A stretch of DNA of 64,000 bases from Paragordius varius. Lineage: Eukaryota > Nematomorpha. Shown in pieces: positions 1 through 11,173 of this stretch. The stretch covers positions 12,152,001 through 12,216,000 of the forward strand of contig OZ176054.1 of the NCBI GenBank assembly GCA_964247055.1. Direction: 5' to 3'. Under the pieces are notes generated by a model. It saw only the letters and a program-made list of their open reading frames with translations, did no database searches and was not told where the DNA came from. The translations under genes and the position numbers were made by a program. How positions within the stretch are numbered: position 1 is the first letter of the stretch; every line of letters starts with the position of its first letter.

Positions 1-173
1 AGGCCCTAACATATGTATTTAAAATATTGTTTAAAGTTGTTTCAGGTAAATTTAAAATTGTATATCATATAGCATTCAAAGGCAACAGACAAAATGGAAT
101 ACCTATGCCAAGATGGTGGACTGTGTTACAAAAGAATCGAATAGGTTTATTAAAATTAAATGATCGGAAATAG
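1..173 (+). CDS. 3' end of an unrecognised spliced gene (partial)
   Basis: I do not recognise this protein. Two open segments, 1-14 and 46-173, join across a 31-nt GT-AG intron (15-45, ending TTTCAG) to give a basic, aromatic-rich C-terminus containing KFKIVYHIAFKGNRQNG and PMPRWWTVLQKNR, with a stop at 171-173. The gene starts outside the window. A second model is possible: a further 29-nt GT-AG intron at 145-173 would remove that stop and lead into an open frame from 174 to 226. This frame continues past the hAT insertion (227-1887) as 1896-1925, reading QFVDFALEH then YLPIFIGKL. Under that model the hAT element split a coding exon; under the first it landed in the 3' UTR. The introns match the size class seen in NDUFA5 and VTA1 in this window. 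Confidence 0.5.
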   Translation, partial: ALTYVFKILFKVVSGKFKIVYHIAFKGNRQNGIPMPRWWTVLQKNRIGLLKLNDRK

Positions 174-226
174 AAGTGGAAAGAAGTAGTTATAATAATT
201 TGCAATTTGTTGATTTTGCCCTAGAG

Positions 227-1887
227 CAGGGCTTCTTAAACTATGTGCGACCCCATTTGGGGTCGCGTAGCAAAATTATGGGGTCGCGAGTGATAAAAAT
301 ACAGTTTAAGGAAAAATGTTTTTTAACTTGTAAAATTATTCTTATAAAAAAATAACAATCATCGTAGATAAATATATCATAAAATCTTCTGGTTCGGAAG
401 GACTGTTTTATATCAGCATTTCTATTCCGATCATTATATCTAATGTATTTATAAAAATAGAAGATGCTGGCTTTGCGATCTGTTTCCGGAAAACCGGTAG
501 ACCCATTCAAATCCAAACATCAAAAAAATATAATCATTAATGCATGCCCCGACAATAACTTCGCCCTTTTTTGAATTAGGTTTCCAGTTCGGGCCCACCC
601 CGTGATGGTTTTTTTAGAAAACAGAAATCCAGAAAATCGTGTCTTTGAGACAATTTTCCGGAAAACGTGTTGTACCTTATTATTTTTTTCACTATCTTTA
701 TAATTCTATCTGATTTCAAACGTGATTATTTTTACTTTTTTTTCGATTGCGCCGAACCCAGCCAGCTTACTTTTTTAATTTATTTGTTTGCCCAGGGCAT
801 GAGACAGTTAAAATTCCCTGAGAATTCGAGTTCTCAGTTAAAAGGCAAAAAATTTAGTCTTGCATTTTTTTATTATTGGCTGCAAGGCAAACAGATAACC
901 GCTAAAACTGCGCCACTATATAGAAATTGCGTTGTTCTGGAGCTAATTTACAGAAAATTTAAGAAACCATATGAGCTCATTACTCGAAATATTACATTAA
1001 GGTCGGGTTTTTTTATTAGCCATTAATTTGGGGCCTTTAATGCCCTAAAACGCCATCATATAACGATTATTTAGTGTTGAGGTGTTTTTTCGAATAATCC
1101 ATGAGACGATGGTATCAAAGATGATTCCAAATATTTGCCCTATAAAGGCAAAGAATTTAAATCAGCGCTTTCATATAGTATGGGTAGGGGTCTACCGATT
1201 TAAAACTGAGACGCCATACAAAATAGGCGTAGTTTTGGAGCTAATATTCAAAAAACTTAAGAAGCCATCCGAGTTCAGTTAAACAAATTTCTGTGGAATT
1301 TGTATAATATCATTCTTTCCTTTAAAGGGACCACAAATGATTTACTTTTTATATCCCTTGATCCCAGCTGTATGAAGACAATTTCAAATTAGAACTTTTA
1401 ACCATGATTTCGTAAAACGAAAATTTTAAGATAAATCCAATGATAGTTGAATATTAACTTTAATAGGGGACAGTAAAAATATGGTTAATTTCGAATCAAC
1501 AATATTTCAGCCTATGCAAAAACCCGTAACAGAATAATTAAAGTTCTTTTTATTAAATATGTTTATTATTATTTTTTATCTCCATTAATCTATTTACTGA
1601 AAATTATAAAGAATATTTATCGGGAGACTACGCCACACCGAAACGTGACAAGGCCTGCAAGTATCTTGTATAAATTTACTATGAATTAAAAAATGTTATA
1701 GAAATTTAAAAATGTAGATTTATTTTTCTCAATCTCTCAAAACCGAAAAACTCCTGATAAATATTATCAACAAAATTTCTAAGTGTTATTTCGAAGAAAC
1801 TATTATTTTACTTTTATTTTCTTGGGGTCCCTAAGCTACTCGCAATCATAAATGGGGTCGGGAACTACAAAAGTTTAAGAAGCCCTG
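227..1887. mobile_element. Non-autonomous hAT-type element with perfect 8-bp target duplication
   Basis: Both ends carry the inverted repeat CAGGGCTTCTTAAACT, and the element is flanked by identical 8-bp copies of CCCTAGAG (219-226 and 1888-1895), the duplication length of hAT transposons. Subterminal sequence is rich in GGGGTCGC-type motifs. No transposase is visible. The middle (about 440-1655) is a copy of the Helitron-like family described separately. The perfect duplication suggests the insertion is fairly recent, although the interior is degraded relative to its relatives. Confidence 0.85.
440..1655 (+). repeat. Helitron-like family copy embedded in the hAT element
   Basis: This segment shares its left part (GGAAAACCGGTAGACCCATT, then TTCGGGCCCACCCCG) and its right part (a run near CTCCATTAATCTATTTAC ending ACTACGCCACACCGAAACG) with the longer copies at 24594-26792 and 33233-35518. 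It is shorter than those, so it lacks part of the tandem interior. Its position inside intact hAT termini means either that the Helitron-like sequence inserted into the hAT element or that the hAT element captured it. Confidence 0.6.
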
Positions 1888-1895
1888 CCCTAGAG

Positions 1896-2502
1896 CATTA
1901 TCTACCTATTTTTATTGGAAAACTTGTCTGGTTGATATAATTTAAGTTATCAATGATTACGCTTTTGATATTGGATTTGTGTCCTTTGTAAGTATTATAT
2001 GGGAACCACTATAGGATGCCGAAACCCTATTTTTGCTTAGCACCATATCAAAATTTTGAGATAAAAACTATCTAAACTCTTCTAAGATGGCCCAGATTTT
2101 ACGCTAGATACATTAGTTTATTATTTTTTATATCAATTATTACTTTACTATCTTTCTTTTTTAATAATAAAAATATGTAAGTAAATCTATGCATATAATA
2201 TTTTTACTTTAGCTCTTCTGGTAAAATATTATTGTTAAGCAATGAAGTATAATGGAGGCGTCGGATATATTGCAGAGTCTTAGTTATGACAAGTTTAAGT
2301 TGTTTGGGATTCGGAATCTCTCTTTTATTACAATATTCATGCAAAATCGTTTAAAATTAGCTAAATTTAAAACTTCTTGAGCTAATACACTCTTCAACTC
2401 TACCAGTACACCCTTGATAAACTTTTATGATTCAAATCTCATAAATTTTGAATATTTAAAAAATAGCATATATCAATTAAGCTGTTTAAATCATATTAAG
2501 CG
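1896..2502. other. AT-rich stretch with possible exon remnants
   Basis: Apart from 1896-1925, which extends the open frame interrupted by the hAT element, and a short open stretch bounded by splice-like sites (about 1947-2060), I see no gene here. The rest is AT-rich and feature-free to the target duplication at 2503. Confidence 0.3.
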
Positions 2503-2510
2503 GTCTATAG

Positions 2511-2745
2511 CAGTGGTTGCACGCCCCACCAAACCGAAAATAAAAATTCTTGCGTCCCTCTTAAAAAAATCCGAGAAAACGTGAAATATATTATTATATT
2601 ATAAAATCCCAATCAATGAGATTCCTTATATCTGCATTTTTTGAAATATGTTTTCCATATCGGTAACTTTCGCAATCCTTCGTTTCTACTTTTATTTTTT
2701 CATTGAATTTACCAAACTTTTCGCGCCCCTTTTTGAGAACCACTG
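2511..2745. mobile_element. Short hAT-type MITE inserted at the 3' end of the Gly/Ser gene
   Basis: A 235-bp element begins CAGTGGTTGCACGCCCC and ends GGGGCGCGAAAAG-like in inverted form (GAGAACCACTG). It is flanked by near-identical 8-bp sequences, GTCTATAG (2503-2510) and GTTTATAG (2746-2753), 7 of 8 matching. It lies exactly across the end of the minus-strand Gly/Ser-repeat reading frame. That frame enters the element in phase and terminates inside it at 2692-2694. Confidence 0.8.
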
Positions 2746-3656
2746 GTTTATAGCATGACCAATATAAATTTTAGGCATACTTGAGGATCTTGCGGTCCGC
2801 GGACTTCCAATACGTCTGGTTGAATTAGGACGAGGGGTTCTTCTAGGTGGTGTGAATGGCACTCTTCTTCTTGTAACATTGGTACGACCACCACCTGATC
2901 CTCCGCTTCCAGATCCGCTGCCACTTCCTGAACCGCTACCACTTCCTGAACCGCTACCACCGGAACCTCCACTGCCACTTCCGCTTCCTCCACTACCACT
3001 TCCACCACTACCGGATCCGCTACCACTCCCACTTCCCCCACTGCCGGATCCGCTGCCACCACTTCCGCTACCACTCCCTGATCCACCACTCCCACTACCG
3101 CCACTGCCAGATCCACTCCCGCTACCCCCGCTACCACTTCCCCCACTGCCAGATCCACTCCCGCTACCCCCGCTACCACTTCCGCTTCCACTACCACTCC
3201 CCCCACTGCCAGATCCGCTTCCACTACCACTCCCCCCACTGCCAGATCCGCTTCCACTGCCACTTGATCCGCTACCACTTCCAGACCCGCTGCCACTTCC
3301 ACTCCCTGATCCACTACTCCCGCTTCCCCCACTGCCGGATCCACTACCACTTCCTGATCCACTTCCACTCCCACTTCCCCCACTGCCGGATCCACTACCA
3401 CTTCCACTCCCTGATCCACCACTCCCGCTTCCTCCACTGCCGGATCCACCACTCCCGCTACCACTTCCACTGCCGCTACCACTCCCGCTTCCACTACCGG
3501 ATCCGCTACCGCTTCCACTGCCACTACCACCTATTATTATATTATATATATATGTATATATATACCAAATTTAGGGTCAAAATGTAGTTTATCTAATTTT
3601 CGCATTTTTGGAGAGTTAAACTTATCCTCAGAATGCGAAAATTTTGCATGTTGCAT
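2692..3656 (-). CDS. Gly-Ser dipeptide-repeat protein, two exons with a 35-nt intron
   Basis: No family is recognised. Exon 1 (3656-3566) begins with ATG directly after an in-frame TAA and encodes 30 charged residues (MQHAKFSHSEDKFNSPK then MRKLDKLHFDPKF). A 35-nt GT-AG intron (3565-3531) splits a glycine codon. Exon 2 then encodes about 215 uninterrupted Gly and Ser residues (31-245), mostly alternating GS with some GGS. A basic, Pro/Ser/Thr-rich tail follows, with RTNVTRRRVPFTPPRRTPRP, GSPRTARSSS and IYIGHAI. The last 17 residues and the stop come from the MITE at 2511-2745, giving 309 aa. Without the insertion the frame would end a few codons later at a TGA beyond 2503, at about 295 aa. 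Serine is encoded by both AGY and TCN codons and glycine by all four GGN codons, which points to selection on this frame. No signal peptide or membrane segment is visible. SG runs are glycosaminoglycan sites in secreted proteins, but the lack of a leader argues against that here. SP/TP-R motifs suggest phosphorylation. Function is unknown. Confidence 0.7.
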
Positions 3657-6409
3657 TTAAGTAAATAAACTCAAAAATCTCGTTCTTAAAAGTCACCTGT
3701 TTTTAGAATATAAAAAAATTTTTTTGTAAAAATGACTTCTCCGCAAAATACAATAAATTTAGACATATACCAAGGTTATATTGCCAAAATGAATTTTTTT
3801 AATGAAATTTTTCTGTGTATATGGGTTTTAAATTGTAACAGTATTAACTAGAGCAGGGGTGTCCAACACAAGGAGCTTACCAAATATTGATTTTAATAAA
3901 ATTTTGTGAGCATATTTTTGCGAAATATCGACATCTAATTTTTTCTCCGGTCGCACATAAAATCTCAGAGGCTCGCGTGTTGAACACTCCCAAACAGAGT
4001 ATCAGTATTGTCCAAAAACGCTTGGCTTTAAACAACAGCTTCTTAACTTTAAATTATTTCCAACATATATTAAAATCTTTTTTTACCTGAGATAAGGAAA
4101 GTATGTTACAATCCAAAAATGTTAGTTTTATAAAATATAGAGCCTTTTTTATATTTACAATATTTTTGAAGCTGGCTTAAATTTATAAAAAGTTTTTAGT
4201 TTATCTGTCCATTTCGGGGACCGAATGGGTTAATCACAAATACAAAATGTTAAGTAGTGTGCAAATAGGCGCCTTTAATACTACCCTCTATATCACTTTG
4301 AACACAAATAATACTTTTGTTTTTATTTTAATTTCTGATTTTTATATTGCAGACCTACTTCATAAAGGTCAAGTAAAACACAAGTTTATTATATTGTTTA
4401 GTATTAACTAATGATATGTATAGTAATTTTAACTTAAATATAAATTTGAAAATAACCAGCTGCTACTTAAAATTAGTTTTTGGAATTTTTCTAATATGGT
4501 ACGTGATTCCTAATTTTATTATCAATTCTGGAAGCCAATAAGCTTTTCTATCCAAAATACATTTTATAAATTACAATTTTGACCCAATTAAAATCAAACT
4601 CTTTCATTATGTTATTAATAATCTATATCCAATATATTAGGAGTTCAAAGCATCATACGTTATGCTGCCAGTGAGTATATTCTAGTTGTTAAAACTTTAG
4701 GGGGTTATACAAGATGTAAGTCCCTTTTTAGGAATAATATATATAATTACAAGACCACTAAGAAATCAGTTATTTATAGATATCTTTTATTAAATTTATA
4801 TTGCGATTCGCGATATATGTTATTATCTTAAAAAGAGGCGAGGATGAATGTTCAAAACGGGTTAACCATCCACTGTCTGAAAAATTTTGGTATATAATCT
4901 AATAGTCAATAAATAAACATGAATACTTATCCAAAAAATTGTCCCCTTTTGTCAAAATGGAATTTTTTTAATGGATAAATATTTATGAATTTCATACACT
5001 CGTTATGTACCTCATTTGATAAATAATTTGTATTTCGGATTATCAATTAAAATTCCCATCTTTGAGACTATTGTGATATTCAATTTTTCATGGGTTATTT
5101 TTAGAATCATATTTTTATATGGCTAGAAGACTAAACTTTATTCTTTTCGTAGTTTCATATATTTTGATAAATAAAAACAAAAATCGTTTTATGATCTTAC
5201 TCTTAGAATAAAATTTAAATATACGGTTATTTTCATGAAAGTAGAGTTTTAAATTTTTATGATTTATAACTCAAAAATATTAAATTCTTTTAAAAACATT
5301 GTCACCCCTAATAAAGATTAATACCTCAGCTATAAAACGTTCCGAAAAGTTATAAGCCACTTAAATTTTAGATATTTCGAAAAATTTGCATTGTAGCCAA
5401 TGTAAAATAATAAAATGACCTATATTAAATTATATGAAAGGTAGAGTAGAGTTTAAGAAATAATTCATAAAATTCCATCTTTTATTAGAAACTTTTAGGA
5501 TTGTGTCTTTTTAAAATTTAGGCAAAATGCAAAAAAAATCGACAATTCCGGTTTTTTTCTTGCATTTATATATACTACAAATATAAATAGATTTTGTACC
5601 TAATTTTTAATTTGGCACACAGTTATATAAAATACTATTTTATGTCCATTATTAGTATATATATATATATATAATATATATATTTACTTTGTTGGAAGCT
5701 GCTTTGTATCAAGATGAGCAGTAACAATAACCCAACAAACCATTTGCTACAAGGGTCCCGTCTCATAACTTCAATAATTTGTAATTTAAACTAAAAATTG
5801 ATAAAAAAAATTAAAATGATTTAAATAATAGTTGGATCATTTCACTAAAAGTCATTGGACATTATATAAATTTCTTTAAGAGTTTGACTTTAAAAAATCA
5901 CCTAACTAAAAAAACATCTTTTCAAGGCCACCGTCATAATATCTTTAGCCAAAAATTGATATAGGTGATAATTAATAATTTTAGATCTTAACTTTAATAA
6001 TATGTTGTTTATTATAAAAAATATAAATGATATAATAAAAACATGTTGTCATGTTTGGCTCATTATACCAAAATTTTTTGTATGTTAAGATCAATAAATC
6101 AAAATCAGTTTAAAAACTTGTATGGTTTTGATAACTTTTAGGTCGTTTCAGGTATAAAGAGTTATATACAGGATATACCGTAAATTAATTGTATCAATGC
6201 CAACAAAATAGATATTATATCATGTGATTAGTAATTATCATTGTCATGTCATATATAATAAATTTCCCCTAATAAAAAATTACACATTCATCCTGATAAT
6301 ATATTATGATAAAAAAATGTATCATGTAACCATGATGTTCTTAGGTTTTGGTAATGAGAGTGATTTAAGAAACTTATTTACAATTTTGTTGGAAGTATAT
6401 ATCTGAAAA
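3657..6409. other. AT-rich intergenic region
   Basis: No gene can be supported. At about 3853 a hAT-like terminus (CAGGGGTGTCCAACAC) begins, related to one at about 31727, but I cannot find its partner end. A short TA-rich run lies at 5659-5691. A 27-codon ATG frame at about 5714 is too short to call. Confidence 0.4.
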
Positions 6410-6879
6410 AGGCGAAATTGGCCCACATTTCTTAAAAATTTTTTTTTGACTAGAGCTAATTTCAACAAAAAGATATTTTAAAAAAATTATTTTTAGATGT
6501 GGTCGCCGAAAGTCCCAATTTTTTTTCACTCGTCTAAAATGGGCTGCTTCTTTGGAAACAAACGAAAATGCCGATTGTGGGAAAATATTTTTAAATATTT
6601 GCTAAATATTAATATAAACTAAAAATATTTCTAAAATTAATGTATACTTTTTTTGAAAAAATTTGAGTTTTAGAAATTTTGTTGAAGCGTATTTCAAAAT
6701 AAGGAAACAGTATAAAAATGATTTAAGATATTATAAAAACACATTTTATATATATTTCGATGAACATATCCATCATCAATGTTAATTTAAAGGTTCGTTT
6801 GCTTTAAAATTTGTGTGAATTTTACGAATATTTTAACAAATATTTTAATTAAAATTAGGAGGTAACAAAAATGTTTAGT
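6410..6879. repeat. Left arm of an inverted repeat split by the Ty3/gypsy insertion
   Basis: Sequence around 6490 (TTTAGATGTGG, then GAAAGTCCCAATTTT) and 6680 (GTTGAAGCGTATTTC) reappears in reverse complement at 11174-11480. The two arms would meet at the ATTAT duplication if the Ty3/gypsy element were absent. Relatives occur at 27110-27480, 58258-58720 and 59380-59530. Confidence 0.6.
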
Positions 6880-6884
6880 ATTAT

Positions 6885-7149
6885 TGTAGTAAATCAAGAA
6901 ACCGTAAAACAATAAGATTTATTGAGATAAAGTGCAAAAACTAAACTACATACAGTTTGCGATGTTTATATACTTTTTGTGAATATAATATTTACATGTT
7001 AAACCAAGGTAAAATAACGTGTGCAGGTTAAATACAAAATTGATACAATAGTTTAACTCATATATAAAAGGTCATCAAAATGTATTCAAATCTAATATAT
7101 AAATTGGTCTCGACTAAGGTTTACTAACTTGATGTATTCTAATCTATCG
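6885..7149 (-). repeat. 3' LTR of the Ty3/gypsy element
   Basis: 265 bp, about 99% identical to the copy at 10904-11168 and in the same orientation. A purine-rich stretch lies just inside it. Confidence 0.93.
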
Positions 7150-7156
7150 TATCTCC

Positions 7157-9776
7157 TTATCCAAATCCGAGCCGATCTGGTGCTTTTCTTTCTCTAAGAA
7201 AATATCTTCTTTCAGGTTCTTTCTCAGTTGTCTTTTCCGTTCTTATTTCAACCTGGGTGTCTTTCTCGTTTTCTTTTTCTTTGCTTGGTTCCTCCTCCAC
7301 CTCCCGATTATTGGTTGTCATCTCTTCATCTGTTTGGTTTATCGTTAAATTATCATCCTCCTCAACGCCGTTCTCGACTCCGGTCGGCCGTAATTGATCC
7401 GCATGCTTGCAAAGTGTTCGATTTCCATCTTTAACCGTGTACGAGAGTAGCCCTGTTCTCTCCAAAATAGAACCTTTTCTCCACCCTGAATTGATTTCAT
7501 TCTTTATGTACGCTTCTTCGTCCGGTCTAAAAACTTGATTGGGAATTATGTCGTCCTCTAATTGTTGTGCGGGTGTTTCCCTAACCCAAGAGAAGGGGGT
7601 ATTAATATGTCTTTTCAGAAATAAATTATACGGGCATTCTTTTGTGGCGCTATGTACGGCGGAGCGATAACCCCATAACACTTGGTTTATTTTTTTGTCA
7701 GGAGTCAGCTTAGAATCCGTTAACGATTTATAGTGTGCTTTTAAGGTGTAAATGACCCGTTCCACCAGCCCATTTGTTCGTGGATGATAGGGGGCGCTAG
7801 TGACATGTTTTGTGTTTGCTCGTTGCAAGGTATCTTTAAAATCTTTCGATGCAAAATATGATGCATTATCGGTAACTATCATTCGGGGAAACCCGTACCT
7901 TACACACCAAATTTCCAACCAATGTAGTATGTTTGCAGAATTAACAGTTCTTAGCAATTCGACTTCAACCCATCTGGAGCTACTATCTATAGCTACTAAC
8001 CAATACAACCCATCTATAGGACCGGCAATATCAAGATATATCCTTTCCCAGATACTCGTATTAAAATTCCATTTGTACGTTGGATTACTTTTTATGTTAC
8101 ACTCCGGTTTAACTGACACCCCATACAAGATCTCACATAACTTTCAATATCTTGGTTTATACCTGGCCAATAAACCCTAGCCTTGGCAGACTCTTTCATT
8201 ACATTAGCCCCCGAATGTCCAACATGCAAAAATTTTAAGGTTTCATTTCGCAACGCCCTGGGAATAAACAGACGATCGCCCCAATACAACAACCCATATG
8301 ATTCTTGTATTTCGTTTCTTATACTCAATATCGAATTTAAAATTGGAGCTCAATCATTATGATGTAGAGCCGATTTTAATGCCATCAAACACTCATCCCG
8401 TAAAGTATTTTCTTTCATTCGCGCTACGCTTAAGTTGTCAGTTGTTAGAAGTTGATATGCCTGGGTTGCTCCTCAACTTCCTCAGTTCTTCATACGGTAG
8501 ACGAGATAACCAATCCGCTAAATTTTCCGAACCATTAATATATTGTATAGTAAAATTATAATCGGCTGTTCTGAGTATCCATCTTACTAATCTACTATTG
8601 TTAATATTACTTAGATCTCTCTTAAAGCCAAACAACTTGATCAGGGGTTTATGATCGGTTAATAACACGAACTTTCTGCCATACACAAACATTATTTTTC
8701 TAGCGCATATAAAATTGCCCTTGCTTCTTTTTCAATTACCGAGAAATGTTGTTCTGCCTTCGCACATTTTCGAGGCGCAAAAGCTATCGGCCGTTTTCCC
8801 TCACTTGTCATATGTGATAAGACTGCTCCGAATCCGTCATTCGATGCATCTGTTTCCAACACTAACGGAAGGTTCGGGCTAAACGGTATTAGACATAATG
8901 CATTACTCACCAACAGTTTAGCTTTATCAAAAACCCTCTCTTCTTTTGTCGACCAACACCATTTCTTAGAACCTGTAAGCGCATGTAAGTCCGCGATTGT
9001 AGCATGATAAAGATGGAATAAAACGAGCGTGAAAATTTAACATTCCCAAAAAAGACCGAAGTGATGTTTTATTGGTAGGTGTAGGACAATTCAAAATTGC
9101 TTTTACTTTTTCGTTATCAGGTTTAATTCCTTTGTCTGAAATTATATATCCTAAGTATGACACTGAGGAACGAGCTAATTGGATTTTATCCTTTTTTAAT
9201 TTCAAACCCACAGCAGCTAATTTGTTCAACACTTTTTCTAAATATCCTTATGCTCCATCACCGTTGTTCCACTAACAATTACATCATCTAAGTAAACCGC
9301 TGTACCTGGACAATCTTTTAATAACTTATCCATAATTTGTTGAAATATCGTGGGTGCACTAGATATTCCAAATGGCAGTCTCTTAAATCGAAAAAGGCCT
9401 ATGTGTGAACTAAACGTGAGTAAATGTTGATAATCTTGGTGTATCGGACTTTTCCTTGCCCGATTTTAAACACTAACTGATCAAACGTTGGAATCAGATG
9501 ATCTACAGGAACCAGACTTGGGTTTAAAGTAACTCTAAAATCATTACATATGGCAATATCATTATCATTCTTTTTAACTATCACCAACGGAGTTACCCAG
9601 TCAATTCGTGTTTGCGAGGGGTTTATGGACTCTATAATACCCAGACTTTCAAGCCTCTTTAATTCACTCTCCACCTTAGACTGAAGCGGAATAGGTACCC
9701 TCCTGGCTGCAAATCTTTTGGGGATACTCCCTTTTTTGAGAAACAACTTGATGGGTGGTCCCCTGTAACACCCCAT
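7157..9776 (-). pseudogene. pol region of the Ty3/gypsy element
   Basis: Recognisable parts in minus order are reverse transcriptase (about 9776-8970), RNase H (about 8913-8440), the integrase HHCC zinc-binding region (about 8328-8190, with HVGHSG and CMGCQLN) and the integrase catalytic core (about 8070-7600, with VTDNASYF and YHPRTNGLVER). The C-terminal part is rich in Glu and Lys. The region is a fossil with about five breaks despite the young LTRs. Confidence 0.9.
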
Positions 9777-9789
9777 ACCCTCACAAAAA

Positions 9790-10861
9790 AATCCTTAAAT
9801 TTATTCAATTCCACGTAATTAACATTTTTTACACATACAGCCTCTGGAAATCTGCATTCAAAGCTTTTCATCCATGGTAACCCAAAAATGTTACCCCAAT
9901 CATCCCTAGTAAACATACATTCCAACTGTTTGACCATACCATTCCATTTCACATCTACCACACATTGTCCCATCACCTCTACACCTTGCTGGTTGAATCC
10001 AACTATTGGACCCGCGGGTGCTAAGGTCGGCCTTTCAATCTCCATCCACGTGCTCTTCCCAATCAATGATATTTGAGCTCCGGTATCGTACAACATCCTC
10101 ACCCAATGGCCATTCAGACTTGCTTGCGTTCGGGCTTTATTATTATTATTATTATTGTTACCATTCAGTATATTAACGCACGGGCAACACCTTCCAAAAT
10201 GACCACGTCCTTTGCATCGGTAACACTCCTTGTTTGAAGCGGGACACCAGTTGATCACATGCACGTATCCACATTTTCCACATTTTTTTCTTATCATCAT
10301 AACCTGCCTATTGTCGGGACCCTGATCAATCAAGCAGCTGTCCGCCTTTTCGTACGCCATTGCCATTTCTACCACCATCTCCAACATAACCGGTTTCCCA
10401 TCAACCATTGCATCTGGAAATTTTGTGAACAGATCTACTTCCAATCTTTTGAGTTGTAACCCTCCAACAAACCCATCTCTGATTCTTAGCATTGCATCTT
10501 GCCCAAAGTTGCACCGGGCAGCACATTCCTTTACTCGAATCAAAAAATCCATCACTGATTCCGTGGCTTCCCTCCGGAGTTGCGTAAACTGGAACCTGGC
10601 TGCAAACACATTGTATGTCATAGCAAATAATTTTTTCCCAGCTGCTACCAAAGCATCCCAGCCCACATCCTCTAACAGTACGGGATAAAAGAATTTCTTC
10701 AACTTTGAAATATGGGATAGACCAATGTAGGCCAATAATAAGTTTTTTTTTGTTTCGTAATCTTCTGGAATTAATTTCACTTTTAACATTATCTTTATAT
10801 AATCGATATAATAATCAAAGCTAGTTGCGGGATCATAGGCTTCCAGACTTAATTTCTCCAT
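9790..10861 (-). pseudogene. gag and aspartic protease region of the Ty3/gypsy element
   Basis: Begins with MEKLSLEAYDPATSFDYYI just inside the primer-binding site. A gag core of about 190 residues is followed by two cysteine-rich knuckles (CGKCGYVHVINWCP and CYRCKGRGHFGRCC) and then a retropepsin-like motif (LYDTGAQISLIG). An Asn run encoded by AAT repeats separates knuckles and protease. It runs into the reverse-transcriptase part of pol. Confidence 0.9.
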
Positions 10862-10903
10862 GCGCGAATGTAATGAGGTAAAAAAAATATCGACCGCGCC
10901 AAA

Positions 10904-11168
10904 TGTAGTAAATCAAGAAACCGTAAAACAATAAAATTTATTGAGATAAAGTGCAAAAACTAAACTACATACAGTTTGCGATGTTTATATACTTTTTGTG
11001 AATATAATATTTACATGTTAAACCAAGGTAAAATAACGTGTGCAGGTTAAATACAAAATTGATACAATAGTTTAACTCATATATAAAAGGTCATCAAAAT
11101 GTATTCAAATCTAATATATAAATTGGTCTCGTCTAAGGTTTACTAACTTGATGTATTCTAATCTATCA
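10904..11168 (-). repeat. 5' LTR of the Ty3/gypsy element
   Basis: 265 bp, about 99% identical to 6885-7149, immediately followed on the minus strand by the primer-binding-site-like TGGCGCGG. Flanked on its outer side by the ATTAT duplication. Confidence 0.93.
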
Positions 11169-11173
11169 ATTAT

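Larger units (their letters stand above)
6885..11168 (-). mobile_element. Young Ty3/gypsy LTR retrotransposon relic
   Basis: A 4.3-kb element in minus orientation is bounded by 265-bp LTRs (TG...CA) and flanked by identical 5-bp ATTAT duplications (6880-6884, 11169-11173). The LTRs differ at only about three positions, near 99% identity, so insertion was recent. Order along the minus strand is LTR, a TGGCGCGG-like primer-binding site, gag with zinc knuckles, aspartic protease, reverse transcriptase, RNase H, integrase, a purine-rich tract and LTR. This domain order is that of Ty3/gypsy. The element is broken: the pol region is interrupted in roughly five places. No envelope gene is visible. 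Confidence 0.95.

Noticed and set aside
2748-3530. Minus-strand Val/Glu/Ala/Gly-rich open frame
   Set aside because: Another frame of the same array; it has no ATG and ends without a gene-like tail, while the Gly/Ser frame has an ATG exon and basic tail.
2852-3574. Plus-strand Pro/Leu/Asp-rich open frame
   Set aside because: It is the complement of the minus-strand Gly/Ser frame. Its Leu/Asp/Glu alternation is all serine on the other strand, and it has no supporting splice or domain features.
5714-5800. 27-codon ATG frame (MSSNNNPTNHLLQGSRL)
   Set aside because: Too short, with no convincing partner exon.
7228-10688. Several plus-strand open frames across the Ty3/gypsy element
   Set aside because: Antisense shadows of gag and pol.
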